Below, one piece after another: positions 7,497 to 16,582 of a stretch of DNA of 64,000 nucleotides; position 1 is the stretch's first letter; the number at the start of each line of letters is the position of its first letter. The stretch spans positions 744,001 to 808,000 of the forward strand of contig CAVZII010000005.1 of the NCBI GenBank assembly GCA_963775275.1. Direction: 5' to 3'. The notes under the pieces are model-generated. The model was not told the origin of the DNA and ran no database searches. It worked only from the letters and a program-made list of their open reading frames with translations. The position numbers were made by a program, and so were the translations under genes. This DNA comes from JANWHQ01 sp963775275. GTDB lineage: Bacteria > Pseudomonadota > Alphaproteobacteria > Caulobacterales > Caulobacteraceae.

Positions 7497-8711
7497 ATGA
7501 GACGACGCGACCTTCTGCTGACGGCGGGCGCAGCCCTGCTGGCGCCGCCGGGATGGGCTCTCGCCGAAGGCGATGACGCCCTGAGCCAGGCCGACTTCGA
7601 CGACTGGGTCGGCGGCCTGCACGCCAGGGCGCTCGCCGCCGGGGTCAGCCAGGCGGCATGGGAGAAGGGGCTGGCGGGGCTCTCGCCCGACCCGGTGGTC
7701 ATCGCCCGGCGCGCGGCCGCCGCGGAGACCAACCTCAGCATCGCCGACTACGTGACCCGGCTCCTGAACGGCCGCGGCAAGCGCGCGCGGATCAAGCTGG
7801 CCGGCCTGCCGGAACTCGCGGACGTGGAGGACCGGTTCGGCGTGCCGCCCGGGCCGCTCGTCGCCTTCTGGGGGATGGAGTCCGACTACGGCGCCAACAT
7901 CGGCGACCGCGACGCCCTGCGCGCCCTGGCGACCCACGGCGCGGCCGGATCGGGCGGGCCGGACTGGGGCGCGCAGTTCATCGCAGGGCTCAAGATCCTG
8001 GATTCCGGCGTCGTGCCGCGCTCGCGGCTGGTCGGGTCCTACGCCGGGGCGCTGGGCCAGACCCAGCTGATGCCCACCAACTACCTGAAGTACGGCGTGG
8101 ACTTCGACGCCGACGGGCGCATCGACGTCTGGTCGGATTCGCTCGACGCCCTGGCCAGCGCCGCCAACCAGCTGGTCACCGCCTCCAGGTGGCGCCGCGG
8201 CGAGAGCTGGCTGGAGGAGGTCGTCCTGCCTCAGGGATTCGACCTGAAGGCCGTGGAGCCGGAGGTGACCGCCCTGCCTCCTGACAGATGGCAGGCGATG
8301 GGGGTGACCCGCGCGGACGGCCGGGCCTGGAGCGCCGCCGACCTGGCCTCAAGTGCGCGGCTCTTCCTGCCCGCGGGCGTCGCTGGACCGGCCTTCCTGG
8401 CGTTCCCGAACTATGCGGCCTTCGAGGCCTACAATCCGAGCCTCCCCTACGCCATCGGCGTGTGCCTGCTCGCCGAATATGCGGCCGGCCGGGACGTCGT
8501 CTTCAAGCCCTGGCCGACCGATCCGGCCCTGCCGCGCGAGACCCGCATGGCCGCGCAGGCGGGCCTGGCGCGGCTGGGCTTCTACGACGGCAAGATCGAC
8601 GGCGACCTCGGCCGAAAGTCCCGCGCGGCGCTTCGGGCCTGGCAGCTCTCCTCCGGACGCCCCCGCGACGGGTTCCTCACGGCCGATCAGGCCAAGGCGC
8701 TCTCGCAGTAG
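7497..8711 (+). CDS. Lytic murein transglycosylase, MltB family (second of tandem pair)
   Basis: Paralogue of the previous gene, 404 residues, with the same architecture: Tat-type signal (MRRRDLLLTAGAALL), catalytic domain with Glu128 in FWGMESDYG and GALGQTQLMPTNYLKYG, FPNYAAFEAYNPSLPYAI, and a C-terminal peptidoglycan-binding domain (LGFYDGKIDGDLGRKSRAAL). Both copies keep their key residues, so both should be active. The separation of 43 nt suggests one transcript. They probably differ in timing or location of wall cleavage. Confidence 0.92.
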   Translation: MRRRDLLLTAGAALLAPPGWALAEGDDALSQADFDDWVGGLHARALAAGVSQAAWEKGLAGLSPDPVVIARRAAAAETNLSIADYVTRLLNGRGKRARIKLAGLPELADVEDRFGVPPGPLVAFWGMESDYGANIGDRDALRALATHGAAGSGGPDWGAQFIAGLKILDSGVVPRSRLVGSYAGALGQTQLMPTNYLKYGVDFDADGRIDVWSDSLDALASAANQLVTASRWRRGESWLEEVVLPQGFDLKAVEPEVTALPPDRWQAMGVTRADGRAWSAADLASSARLFLPAGVAGPAFLAFPNYAAFEAYNPSLPYAIGVCLLAEYAAGRDVVFKPWPTDPALPRETRMAAQAGLARLGFYDGKIDGDLGRKSRAALRAWQLSSGRPRDGFLTADQAKALSQ

Positions 8712-8844
8712 GCGCGCCGTCCGGGGGCCGAGCCGGCTCCGACCTCGCTTGACGGCGCGCTCTTGTCTCGTGGCCGTGCTCGCGCAAACGCGGCATTAAA
8801 CATTAACGGACAAGCTCCCCGGCGATTTCCCCCGGGGCGGCACC

Positions 8845-9720
8845 ATGTTTCAGATCATCGGCATCGTCGTCCTGTTCGCGATGGTGTTCGGCAGCTTCAT
8901 CATCTCCGGCGGCAAGATGGAGGTGATCATCGAGGCGGCGCCGCACGAGATGATGGCGATCGGCGGCGCGGGGATCGCGGCCTTCCTCATCTCCAACTCG
9001 GTGACCACCATCAAGGCGACCGCGGGCGGGTTCGCCAAGGTCTTCGCCGGACCCAAGTGGAAGGCCGGGGACTACCGGGACCTGTTGTCCCTGCTCTTCC
9101 TGCTGACCAAGACGATGAAGTCCAAGGGCGTCATCGCGCTCGAGAGCCACATCGAGAAGCCGGGCGAGAGCACCATCTTCTCGCGCTACCCGCGCCTGAC
9201 CAAGGACCACTTCGCCATCGACTTCATCTGCGACACCCTTCGCATGATGACGATGAACCTGGAGGATCCCCACCAGGTCGAAGACGCGATGGAGAAGCAG
9301 CTCGAGAAGCACCACCACGAGGCCGAGGCGCCCTCGCACGCGCTGCAGAGCCTGGCCGACGCCCTGCCGGCGCTCGGCATCGTCGCGGCGGTGCTGGGCG
9401 TCATCAAGACCATGGGCTCGATCACCGAGCCGCCGGAGATCCTCGGCAAGATGATCGGCGGCGCGCTCTGCGGCACCTTCCTGGGCGTGTTCCTGGCCTA
9501 TGGCCTGGTCGGCCCGATCGCGACGCGCCTGAAGGCCATCGTCGACGAGGAAGGCTCCTTCTACCGGATCATCCAGTCCGTGCTGGTCGCGCACCTGCAC
9601 GGCAACGCGGCCCAGATCTCGGTCGAGATCGGGCGCGGGGACGTGCCCTCGACGGCCCAGCCCAGCTTCCTGGAGCTGGAAGAGGCGCTCACCGCCATGC
9701 CGACCGACGCGGGCGGCTGA
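8845..9720 (+). CDS. motA: Flagellar motor stator protein MotA
   Basis: Inner-membrane proton-channel subunit of the flagellar motor stator, 291 residues, with helices at the N-terminus (IIGIVVLFAMVFGSFIISGG), near residue 30-50, and a pair at about 175-225 (LGIVAAVLGVIKTMG and GTFLGVFLAYGLVGPIA). The cytoplasmic loop carries charged torque-generating helices. As in Caulobacter, motB is not adjacent. The gene stands alone with 133 bp upstream and 165 bp downstream. Confidence 0.95.
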   Translation: MFQIIGIVVLFAMVFGSFIISGGKMEVIIEAAPHEMMAIGGAGIAAFLISNSVTTIKATAGGFAKVFAGPKWKAGDYRDLLSLLFLLTKTMKSKGVIALESHIEKPGESTIFSRYPRLTKDHFAIDFICDTLRMMTMNLEDPHQVEDAMEKQLEKHHHEAEAPSHALQSLADALPALGIVAAVLGVIKTMGSITEPPEILGKMIGGALCGTFLGVFLAYGLVGPIATRLKAIVDEEGSFYRIIQSVLVAHLHGNAAQISVEIGRGDVPSTAQPSFLELEEALTAMPTDAGG

Positions 9721-9885
9721 AGCCCGCCGAGGCTTCGACGCGCTGTTTTGAACCACCGACCTTGGCCGTGCGTTTATCCGCGGCCGAGGCTGGGGACGGG
9801 TTGCAGCCGGCTTCGGAAACGGGCTATTCGGCCCAGGGCGCGCGGGAGCGGGCGCTCGAAACCTCAGGAAAAGGGAATTCCTGCC

Positions 9886-10137
9886 ATGACATCCGACGTG
9901 ATCCGCAAGCTGATGGTCGCAGCCGCAGTCGTCTCCGCTCTGGGCGTTGCGGCCTGTAAGCCCAAGGCGTCTACGACCGAAGCGACCGCCGCATCCAACG
10001 CCGCAGCCGAGGCCTCCGACGCCGCCATGGCCGCATCCAGCGCCGCTGCGGACGCCGCCGCCGCCGCCTCGAGCGCCATGGCCGCCTCCGACGCCGCGGC
10101 CTCCGCCGAAACCGCGCCCGCGTCCTCGGGGCAGTAG
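9886..10137 (+). CDS. Small alanine-rich lipoprotein (alanine-zipper type)
   Basis: Eighty-three residues. Signal peptide ends in the lipobox GVAAC (Cys near residue 25), so the mature protein of about 58 residues is lipid-anchored. The mature part is about half Ala, with Ser, Glu and Asp spaced so that Ala recurs in a heptad-like pattern (AAAEASDAAMAASSAAADA). This resembles Lpp-like alanine zippers that form helical trimers under the outer membrane. A strong terminator follows 26 bp after the stop, so it is transcribed alone. A role as a peptidoglycan-outer membrane spacer is inferred. Confidence 0.7.
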   Translation: MTSDVIRKLMVAAAVVSALGVAACKPKASTTEATAASNAAAEASDAAMAASSAAADAAAAASSAMAASDAAASAETAPASSGQ

Positions 10138-10163
10138 CACCGGCAAGAACGCCGAATTCTGCA

Positions 10164-10190
10164 GGGGCCGCCCGCAAGGCGGCCCCTTTT
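10164..10190 (+). terminator. Rho-independent terminator of the alanine-rich lipoprotein gene
   Basis: Perfect 9-bp stem GGGGCCGCC / GGCGGCCCC with loop cgcaa, followed by TTTT. It ends only 10 bp before the mnmC start codon, so mnmC translation signals overlap the terminator tail. Confidence 0.85.
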
Positions 10191-10199
10191 GCTTGGGCC

Positions 10200-11978
10200 A
10201 TGATCGAGACCGCAGCCATCGCCTGGACCTCCGACGGCGCGCCGAGGTCGCTGCGGTTCGACGACGTCTACTTCTCGCGGGCGGGCGGGCTGCAGGAAGC
10301 CCGGGCGGTGTTCCTCGCGGGCTGCGGCCTGCCGGACGCCTGGGCCGGACGCGAGCGGTTCGTCGTGGGCGAACTGGGCCTGGGGACCGGCCTGAACGTC
10401 CTGGCGACGCTGGATCTGTGGCGGCGCGCGCGCGGCGCCGGCCAGCGGCTCCACATCTTCTCCATCGAGGCCTTTCCCCTGACGGCGGCCGACGCGCGCC
10501 GGTCGCTCGACGCCTGGCCCGCCCTTGCCGACGTCGCCGAGCCCGTCCTCACGGCCTGGCCGGCGGCGCGAGGGTTCCACCGTATCGACCTGCCCGGCTC
10601 CGGCGCCGTGCTCGACGTCGCGGTGATGGAGGCGGCCGAGGCGCTGGAGGCCTGGGACGGCCGGGCCGACGCCTGGTTCCTGGACGGCTTCTCGCCGGCG
10701 AGGAACCCGGAGATCTGGCGCGAGGAGGTGCTGGCGCTCGTGGCGCGGCGCTCGGCGCCCGGAGCGCGGGCGGCGAGCTACACCGTCGCCGGCGCCGTGC
10801 GGCGGGGGCTGGAGGCCCAGGGCTTCGAGGTCGCGCGCCGGCCGGGCTTCGGCGGCAAGGCCGAGCGGCTGGAGGCGAGACTGGCGGCCGCGCCCGGGAC
10901 CGCCACGGCCAGGCGGGGCGCGGCGCGAGTCTGCATCATCGGGGCCGGGATCGCCGGCGCGGCGCTCGCGCGCACCTTCGCCGCCGAGGGTCTGCGGCCC
11001 GTGATCATCGAGGCTGACGCGCCCGCGGCCGGCGCCTCGGGCAATCCGGCCGCCCTGGTCACGCCGAGGCTCGACGCGGGCGGCGGCCCGCCCGCGCAGC
11101 TGCACGCCCAGGCCTTCGCGCGCGCGGTGCGGCTCTATGAGGCCGGCGCGGCAGAAGCGATCATCGCCCGCGGCGCGCTGCAGCTGGAAGCCGCGCCGAG
11201 GGATTCAAGACGCTTCGATGCGGTCGCCGGCGCGGACGTCTTCGCGCCGGGCGCCCTGCTGCGCCTGGACGCCGAGGCGTTGGGCGCGCGTCTCGGCGAA
11301 CCCTGCGCCCACGGCGGCCTGCTCATCCGCGACGGGCTCGTCCTCGATCCGAAGGCCGTGATCACCGCCTTCGTCCAGGACGCCGACGTGATCCGATCGC
11401 GCGCGGCCGCGATCGAGCCGGCCGGCGAGGCCTGGCGCGTGCTCGGCGCGACCGGCCGCATCCTCAGCGAGGCGGAGATCGTCTGCGTCGCCGCGGGATT
11501 CGCCTCGGCTGCGATCCTGCCCGGCTTGCCTTTGCAGCCGGTGCGGGGCCAGGCCAGCATCGCCGAGCCGCACGCGGCCGAGCCGGCCGCGGCCTGGGGC
11601 GGTTATGTGATCCCGACGCGGACGGGGATCCTGTTCGGCGCGACCCACGACCGGGGCGACGCCCGCACGGATCTGCGGTCGGCCGACAACCGGCGCAACC
11701 TCGAGCATCTGGCCACAGGCCGCCCCGCGCTCGCGCGCGCGCTCGAGACCTCACGGCTGGGGGGACGCGCCGGCGTGCGCGCCTCGACGCCCGACCGGCT
11801 CCCGCTGGCGGGCGCGGCCATCGGACGGAGCGGCGTTTTCGTCCTGAGCGGCCTGGGCGGACGCGGCTTCGCCCTCTCACCCCTGCTCGGCGAGCACATC
11901 GCCGCCCTGGCCCTGGGGGCCCCTTCGCCCCTGCCCGGTCCGCTGAGCGCGGCGATCGCGCCAGCACGGTTCAGCTGA
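10200..11978 (+). CDS. mnmC: Bifunctional tRNA-modifying enzyme MnmC (mnm5s2U34 biosynthesis)
   Basis: Completes 5-methylaminomethyl-2-thiouridine at tRNA position 34. The C-terminal FAD oxidase removes the carboxymethyl group and the N-terminal SAM methyltransferase adds methyl. The methyltransferase (residues about 1-235) shows GELGLGTGLNVLATLDLW and DAWFLDGFSPARNPEIW. The DAO-type oxidase has the dinucleotide motif CIIGAGIAGAALA near 245-257 and ends with GLGGRGFALSPLLGEHIA. Full length (592) and both domains intact. No clear ribosome-binding site precedes ATG 10200, since a terminator ends 10 bp before it. Confidence 0.92.
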   Translation: MIETAAIAWTSDGAPRSLRFDDVYFSRAGGLQEARAVFLAGCGLPDAWAGRERFVVGELGLGTGLNVLATLDLWRRARGAGQRLHIFSIEAFPLTAADARRSLDAWPALADVAEPVLTAWPAARGFHRIDLPGSGAVLDVAVMEAAEALEAWDGRADAWFLDGFSPARNPEIWREEVLALVARRSAPGARAASYTVAGAVRRGLEAQGFEVARRPGFGGKAERLEARLAAAPGTATARRGAARVCIIGAGIAGAALARTFAAEGLRPVIIEADAPAAGASGNPAALVTPRLDAGGGPPAQLHAQAFARAVRLYEAGAAEAIIARGALQLEAAPRDSRRFDAVAGADVFAPGALLRLDAEALGARLGEPCAHGGLLIRDGLVLDPKAVITAFVQDADVIRSRAAAIEPAGEAWRVLGATGRILSEAEIVCVAAGFASAAILPGLPLQPVRGQASIAEPHAAEPAAAWGGYVIPTRTGILFGATHDRGDARTDLRSADNRRNLEHLATGRPALARALETSRLGGRAGVRASTPDRLPLAGAAIGRSGVFVLSGLGGRGFALSPLLGEHIAALALGAPSPLPGPLSAAIAPARFS

Positions 11979-12038
11979 CGTTCAGGCTGGGTCGGCAACT
12001 ATCCGCCAGCCTGTCGGTTCTATGCCCAGGAGGTTTCC

Positions 12039-12473
12039 ATGTTCCCCATCACCCGTACCAAGCTGTTCGTTTCCGGCCTTGCCGTCGCCGCCGCCGCCGC
12101 CGTCGCGGCGGCCGCCACGGCGCCCGTCCACGCGGCCCCGACGCCGTCCTCCGCAAAGGCGGGGCAGTCGTGTTTCTGGTCGCGGAATATCTCGAGTTGG
12201 AGCGCGGCGGGGGACCGCGCGATCAATCTCAGGGTCGGCGTGCGCGACTACTACCACCTGGGCCTCTTGACGAACTGCCCGGACCTGAAGTGGGCCGAGG
12301 CGATCGGCCTGGAGACCCGCGGCGGCTCCAACTTCATCTGCTCGGGCCTGGACGTGAACGTCATCGTTCCGCGCGCCGTCACCCACACGATTCCGCAGCG
12401 CTGCATGGGCTCGTCCTTGCGAAAGCTGACGCCTGAGGAGGTCGCCGCCCTCCCGCCCAAGGAGAAGCCCTGA
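12039..12473 (+). CDS. DUF6491 family secreted protein
   Basis: Secreted protein of 144 residues with a long Ala-rich signal peptide ending near AAPVHAAP. The mature part contains QSCFWSRNISSWSAAGDRAI and DLKWAEAIGLETR, typical of DUF6491, with four Cys that could form two disulfides. A strong AGGAGG lies 8 nt before ATG. Function unknown. Confidence 0.78.
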   Translation: MFPITRTKLFVSGLAVAAAAAVAAAATAPVHAAPTPSSAKAGQSCFWSRNISSWSAAGDRAINLRVGVRDYYHLGLLTNCPDLKWAEAIGLETRGGSNFICSGLDVNVIVPRAVTHTIPQRCMGSSLRKLTPEEVAALPPKEKP

Positions 12474-12591
12474 CCGGGCGCCGGAGCGCGGCTCCGCGTT
12501 CGGGGGGCGCCGGCCTCGATCCTGCGCCGGCGCACACGCCTGATTAACCCGCGCGGGGCCTAATCCGGGCGGCTCTTCATGAGGTCGCCCC

Positions 12592-13818
12592 GTGCGCTCG
12601 CCGGCTCCGCTCGAACTCGAGACAGGCGCGCCGACCGAACCGGTCGCGCCCTCGCGCGCGCGCGTCGCCCTGTTCAAGCGCCTCGCGGACGTGGTCTGCC
12701 TGCCGGGCAGCCGCGTGAACGCGTTCGAGCGCAGCATGACCGCGGACCTGCTGGTCGACATGCTGCGCGAGGCGCCGATCGAGGACCGGCTGCGCGTGGC
12801 CCGCCGCCTTTCGACGCTCGCCGAGATTCCCGCCAGCCTGGTCCGGATCCTGTTGCGCGACGAGGTGGAGGTCGCCCGCGAGCTCCTGGAGAACTGCGCC
12901 TCCCTGTCCGACGCCGACCTTCTGGACTGCGCGCGCAACGCCGGGCCCGAGCATCGCAGGCTGATCGCGGCGCGGCGGGGGCTGGGCGAGGTCGTGGCCG
13001 AGGCGGTGGTCGAGCCGCTGGAGCCCGCGGTCGTCGAGGCCATCCTGCGCAACGAGCTGGCGCGCCTGTCCAGCGCGGCGGTCGAGAGCATCGTGGCGGC
13101 CACCCGCGAGCAGCCCAGGTTCATCGTGCATCTGCTGCGGCGGGCCGAGCTTCGCCCGCACCACGCCTATGTGATGTTCTGGTGGTCGGACCCGGAGGCG
13201 CGCAAGCTGATCCTCCAACGCTTCGCCGTCTCGCGCGAGGTGTTGCAGGAGGCGGCGTCCGACGTCTTCGCCATGGCGGCCCAGGAAGGGTGGCAGGACC
13301 CCATCGCCCGCAAGGCGCTGCAGTTCATCGAGCGGCGCCAGCGCAACCGCCTGGCCCTCGCCAGGAGCCGCTTCGCGAGCCTGGAGGAAGCGGTGGCGGC
13401 GGCCCAGCCGGGCATGACCCGCGAAACCGCCGAGGAGATCTCCTACCTGTCGGGCCTGAAGCCGATGACCGGGGCCAAGATCTTCACCGATCCGGGCGGC
13501 GAGCCGCTGGCGATCCTGTGCAAGTCCACGGGCCTGCCCCGGGCGGCCGTGCGCGCCCTGTGGCGCGCCATGCGCCGGCCCGAGGCCGACTCCTCCGGCG
13601 CGATGGCCCCGGCGCTGGAACGGACCCTGGTCGTCTATGACATGATCGCGGTCGACCGGGCCCAGACCGTGCTGCGATACTGGAACTGGGCGCTGTCCTC
13701 GGCCTTGACGCCGGCGCTGCTCAAGGCCATCCGCGACGGCGACGAGGCCGCGCTGGACGACTATTCCGTGCCGCAGCGGGCCGCCATGCTGGCGCTTCAG
13801 CGCGACCTTGCTCGTTAA
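12592..13818 (+). CDS. DUF2336 domain-containing protein
   Basis: All-helical protein of 408 residues common in alphaproteobacteria. The region 20-300 shows repeated helical pairs (LLVDMLREAPIEDRLRVAR; ARELLENCASLSDADLLD; ALSSALTPALLKAI) like HEAT repeats. Its biochemical role is not established; some relatives are linked to motility or cell-cycle control. Start is GTG 12592 with GAGG 7 nt upstream. It stands alone. Confidence 0.8.
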   Translation: MRSPAPLELETGAPTEPVAPSRARVALFKRLADVVCLPGSRVNAFERSMTADLLVDMLREAPIEDRLRVARRLSTLAEIPASLVRILLRDEVEVARELLENCASLSDADLLDCARNAGPEHRRLIAARRGLGEVVAEAVVEPLEPAVVEAILRNELARLSSAAVESIVAATREQPRFIVHLLRRAELRPHHAYVMFWWSDPEARKLILQRFAVSREVLQEAASDVFAMAAQEGWQDPIARKALQFIERRQRNRLALARSRFASLEEAVAAAQPGMTRETAEEISYLSGLKPMTGAKIFTDPGGEPLAILCKSTGLPRAAVRALWRAMRRPEADSSGAMAPALERTLVVYDMIAVDRAQTVLRYWNWALSSALTPALLKAIRDGDEAALDDYSVPQRAAMLALQRDLAR

Positions 13819-14018
13819 GCCGAGCCGAAACCTGCAATCGCGACCTCCCCCGAGCCGCCAGGCCAAGGCCTATGCTCGTGATTGCTGTGCTTCCTCAATC
13901 CTCGCGATTTTTTCTTCATCGGAGAGTTGTCTTGCTCCATTAGGCTCTATATGAACGCCGCACTAGAATTCAGAATCGACGACGACTTAGGTGACGTCGA
14001 GATAAGGATCAGACCAAA

Positions 14019-14435
14019 ATGGACGATAAGTCGGAAATCATTGAGATGACGGCGGACATCGTGGCGGCCTATGTAGGGGCCAATTCCGTGACCGCGGGCG
14101 ATCTTCCTTCCCTTATCCAGAGCGTCCACCGCGCCTTGACGGGCGTCGCCACCGGCGCCGACGCCGTAGAGGCGGCCCCCAAGGAGCCGGCTGTCCCGCT
14201 CAAGAAGTCGATCACGCCGGACCACTTGGTCTGCCTGGAGGACGGCCGCAAGTTCAAGTCGCTCAAGCGGCACCTGCGGACCAAGTACAACATGAGCCCC
14301 GAGGACTATCGATCGAAGTGGGGCCTGGCCAAGGACTATCCGATGGTGGCGCCCAACTATGCCAAGGCGCGCTCGGAGCTGGCCAAGCAGATGGGTCTGG
14401 GCCAAGGCGGCCGGCAGGCGTCGCGCAAGCGCTGA
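14019..14435 (+). CDS. MucR/Ros family transcriptional regulator
   Basis: Global DNA-binding regulator of 138 residues; relatives repress exopolysaccharide and cell-cycle genes by binding AT-rich DNA. The zinc-finger region (HLVCLEDGRKFKSLKRHL, near 70-87) has Cys, Asp and the first His. The second finger His of Ros is replaced (RHLRTKYNMSP), so zinc binding is probably weakened or lost, as in several MucR-type homologues. The N-terminal oligomerisation helix is EIIEMTADIVAAYVGAN. The 200 bp upstream are AT-richer than average, which fits autoregulation. Confidence 0.9.
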   Translation: MDDKSEIIEMTADIVAAYVGANSVTAGDLPSLIQSVHRALTGVATGADAVEAAPKEPAVPLKKSITPDHLVCLEDGRKFKSLKRHLRTKYNMSPEDYRSKWGLAKDYPMVAPNYAKARSELAKQMGLGQGGRQASRKR

Positions 14436-14460
14436 TCCGCGCCCGCATCAGGCGTCGAAG

Positions 14461-14494
14461 ACGCCCGCCGATCCCACGGGGCGGCGGGCGTTTT
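14461..14494 (+). terminator. Rho-independent terminator after mucR
   Basis: Stem ACGCCCGCC / GGCGGGCGT with a 13-nt loop, followed by TTT. Lies 26 bp after the mucR stop. Confidence 0.8.
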
Positions 14495-14628
14495 CACGTC
14501 CGCACGTGCGTCGAATCGACTTCCGCGCGGAAACACCGGTTGAATGGCCAGATTCCGCTTGCCAGCAATTCGCTCGTTAAGCGATAGTGAATCGAAGCGA
14601 TTCCAACGTGTTGTTAGGGAATCCGGAG

Positions 14629-15123
14629 ATGCTCACGCAGATAGGGGCGCAAGCTGCCGGCGCGCGGGCGCACGAGGAGTTGTTCGCCTATTGGGCGTCC
14701 CGCCGCGAGGGCGGCCGCCTGCCCTGCCGGGCGAGCATCCACCCCAGCCACTTCAAGCGTCTGTTGCCCACGGTCAGCCTGATCGACGTCGTGCGCGGGC
14801 CGCCGAGGTCCTATCGCCTGCGGCTCGCCGGGACCGGGCTCTATCCGGTCTATGGCCGCGAGATCACCGGCCGGACGCTGGAGGACATCTACAGCGCCGG
14901 CGCCGCCGACTACTGGCGCTCCGAGCTGGACAAGGTGGTCGAGGAGCGCCGGCCCGCCGTCGGTGTCCATAGCCTGGCCTGGCGGGGCGCGCCGCACCTG
15001 TCGTTCCTCTGGATCCGGCTGCCGCTGGCCTCCAACGGCTCCGAGGTGGACATGATCCTGGGCTACGATGGCGTGCTGGGCCAGGCGGGCGAGCGCTTCG
15101 CCTCCGGCATCCGCGCCGCCTGA
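14629..15123 (+). CDS. PAS_5-type PAS domain protein
   Basis: Single-domain cytoplasmic protein of about 164 residues with the PAS_5 pattern: ELFAYWASRREGGRLPCRA, IHPSHFKRLLPTVSLIDVV, YRLRLAGTGLYPVYGREITG. No output domain is present. Related proteins are numerous in Caulobacterales and mostly uncharacterised. ATG 14629 has AGGGA 8 nt upstream; a GTG at 14587 is in frame and would add 14 residues. Confidence 0.8.
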   Translation: MLTQIGAQAAGARAHEELFAYWASRREGGRLPCRASIHPSHFKRLLPTVSLIDVVRGPPRSYRLRLAGTGLYPVYGREITGRTLEDIYSAGAADYWRSELDKVVEERRPAVGVHSLAWRGAPHLSFLWIRLPLASNGSEVDMILGYDGVLGQAGERFASGIRAA

Positions 15124-15202
15124 CCCCGTCCCGATCCCATCAGAACCCTTGCGTCCCGCCGCGCGGCCCGTCTAATGGCGCCGGACGCGGAGGTCGCGCG
15201 GC

Positions 15203-16129
15203 GTGGATGGAAGCTTCTCCCAGGTCCGGCCCCAGGAGGGGCTGAAATCCGCCGGCGAGGTCGAGATCGCGCCCGACGCGACGCCCGGGCGCGCGCTGCA
15301 GGCCGTCGCCCGCGCCTGCGCCGGCCACATCGAATCCAGCAGGACCTGGCTCGAGCGCGACCGCGCGCCGGAGGCGCTGCACCAGGTGCGCGTGGCCCTG
15401 CGCCGCTGGCGCGCGGCCCTGTCGATCCTCGGCGGTCGCCTTCCGGACCGGGGAGACGCGATCAGGTCGGAGCTGAAATGGCTGGCCGGCGAGCTCGACG
15501 AGGCCCGCGACCTGGACGTGCTCGCCGAGGCGCTCTGCTCGCCGGCGCCCCCGGGCGCGAGCGCGACCGGGATGACGGCCCTCAAGGCTGCGCTCGAGAC
15601 GGCCAAGGCCGGCGCCTATGACCGTGCGGCCGCGGCCCTCGCCTCCGAGCGCGCGCGCCGGCTGCTTTGGGACGGCGCGCACCTGGCCGACGCCCAGGGC
15701 CTGGGCCTTCCCGATCAGGGACCGTCGGCGAAGGCGCTGGTGAGCGCCGCCCTCTCGCGTCGGCGGCGGTCGTTGGTCAGGACCGGCGCGCGCCTGCGCC
15801 GGCTGAGCCCGGAGGACCAGCACCAGCTGCGTCTGAAGGCCAAGAAGGCCCGCTATGCGGCCGAGCTGTTCGGCGGCATGTTCGGCCGGCCCGGCCGACG
15901 CAAGCGCTTCGCCAAGGCGCTGAAGGATCTGCAGACGACGCTCGGCGAGCTCAACGACATCCAGGTGGGACGCGAGCTGGCCGCGCGGCTGGCGGCGCAG
16001 TCCGGCGCCCCGGAAGCCGGCTTCGCGGCGGGCCTGATCCTCGGAGGGCGCATGGGCGGGCGCGGCCGTCTGACGGCGCGCGCGGAACGCGCCTACGAGC
16101 GGTTCGCGGAGGCCGAGCCCTTCTGGTGA
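15203..16129 (+). CDS. CHAD domain-containing protein
   Basis: CHAD domains are helical bundles rich in conserved His and basic residues that bind polyphosphate. Here the 308-residue protein shows ALHQVRVALRRWRAALSIL near 65-83, ELDEARDLDVLAEAL, and DQHQLRLKAKKARYAAELF, the repeated signature of the domain. GTG start with GGAGG 9 nt upstream. No CYTH domain is fused. Its end overlaps the end of mscL by 37 nt on the other strand. Confidence 0.88.
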   Translation: MDGSFSQVRPQEGLKSAGEVEIAPDATPGRALQAVARACAGHIESSRTWLERDRAPEALHQVRVALRRWRAALSILGGRLPDRGDAIRSELKWLAGELDEARDLDVLAEALCSPAPPGASATGMTALKAALETAKAGAYDRAAAALASERARRLLWDGAHLADAQGLGLPDQGPSAKALVSAALSRRRRSLVRTGARLRRLSPEDQHQLRLKAKKARYAAELFGGMFGRPGRRKRFAKALKDLQTTLGELNDIQVGRELAARLAAQSGAPEAGFAAGLILGGRMGGRGRLTARAERAYERFAEAEPFW

Positions 16130-16566
16130 GGCTCATCGCTCGACCCTGATGCGGCGCGGGCTTTCAGCAGATCCCGGATCTCGCCGAGCAGGGCCTCGGT
16201 CGGCGTCGGGGCCGCCAGGGGCGCGGCCTCGGGCTCGGACGCCGCGAACCGCCGCATGGCGTTGACCGTCTTGACCAGGACGAACACCGCCGCCGCCACG
16301 ATCAGGAACTGGATGACGGTGTTGATGAAGGCGCCGTACCGGATCGCCACCTCGGCGTGCTTGGCGGCGAGGTCGGCCGGGCGCAGGACCAGCCTGAGCT
16401 GGCTGAAGTCGACGCCGCTCATCATCAGCCCGACCGGCGGCATGATCACCTGATCGACCAGGCTGGCGACGATCTTGCCGAACGCCGCGCCGATGATCAC
16501 GCCGACGGCGAGGTCGATGACGTTCCCGCGCGAGATGAACTCGCGGAACTCCTGGATGACCTTCAT
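16093..16566 (-). CDS. mscL: Large-conductance mechanosensitive channel MscL
   Basis: Pentameric inner-membrane channel opened by membrane tension during hypo-osmotic shock. The N-terminus MKVIQEFREFISRGNVIDLA is the canonical amphipathic helix; TM1 is VGVIIGAAFGKIVASLVDQ and TM2 is FINTVIQFLIVAAAVFVLVK. The cytoplasmic helix TEALLGEIRDLLKA is followed by a longer tail, giving 157 residues against about 136 in E. coli. Confidence 0.95.
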   Translation of the reverse strand: MKVIQEFREFISRGNVIDLAVGVIIGAAFGKIVASLVDQVIMPPVGLMMSGVDFSQLRLVLRPADLAAKHAEVAIRYGAFINTVIQFLIVAAAVFVLVKTVNAMRRFAASEPEAAPLAAPTPTEALLGEIRDLLKARAASGSSDEPHQKGSASANRS

Positions 16567-16582
16567 GGCGCCACTTCGCGGA

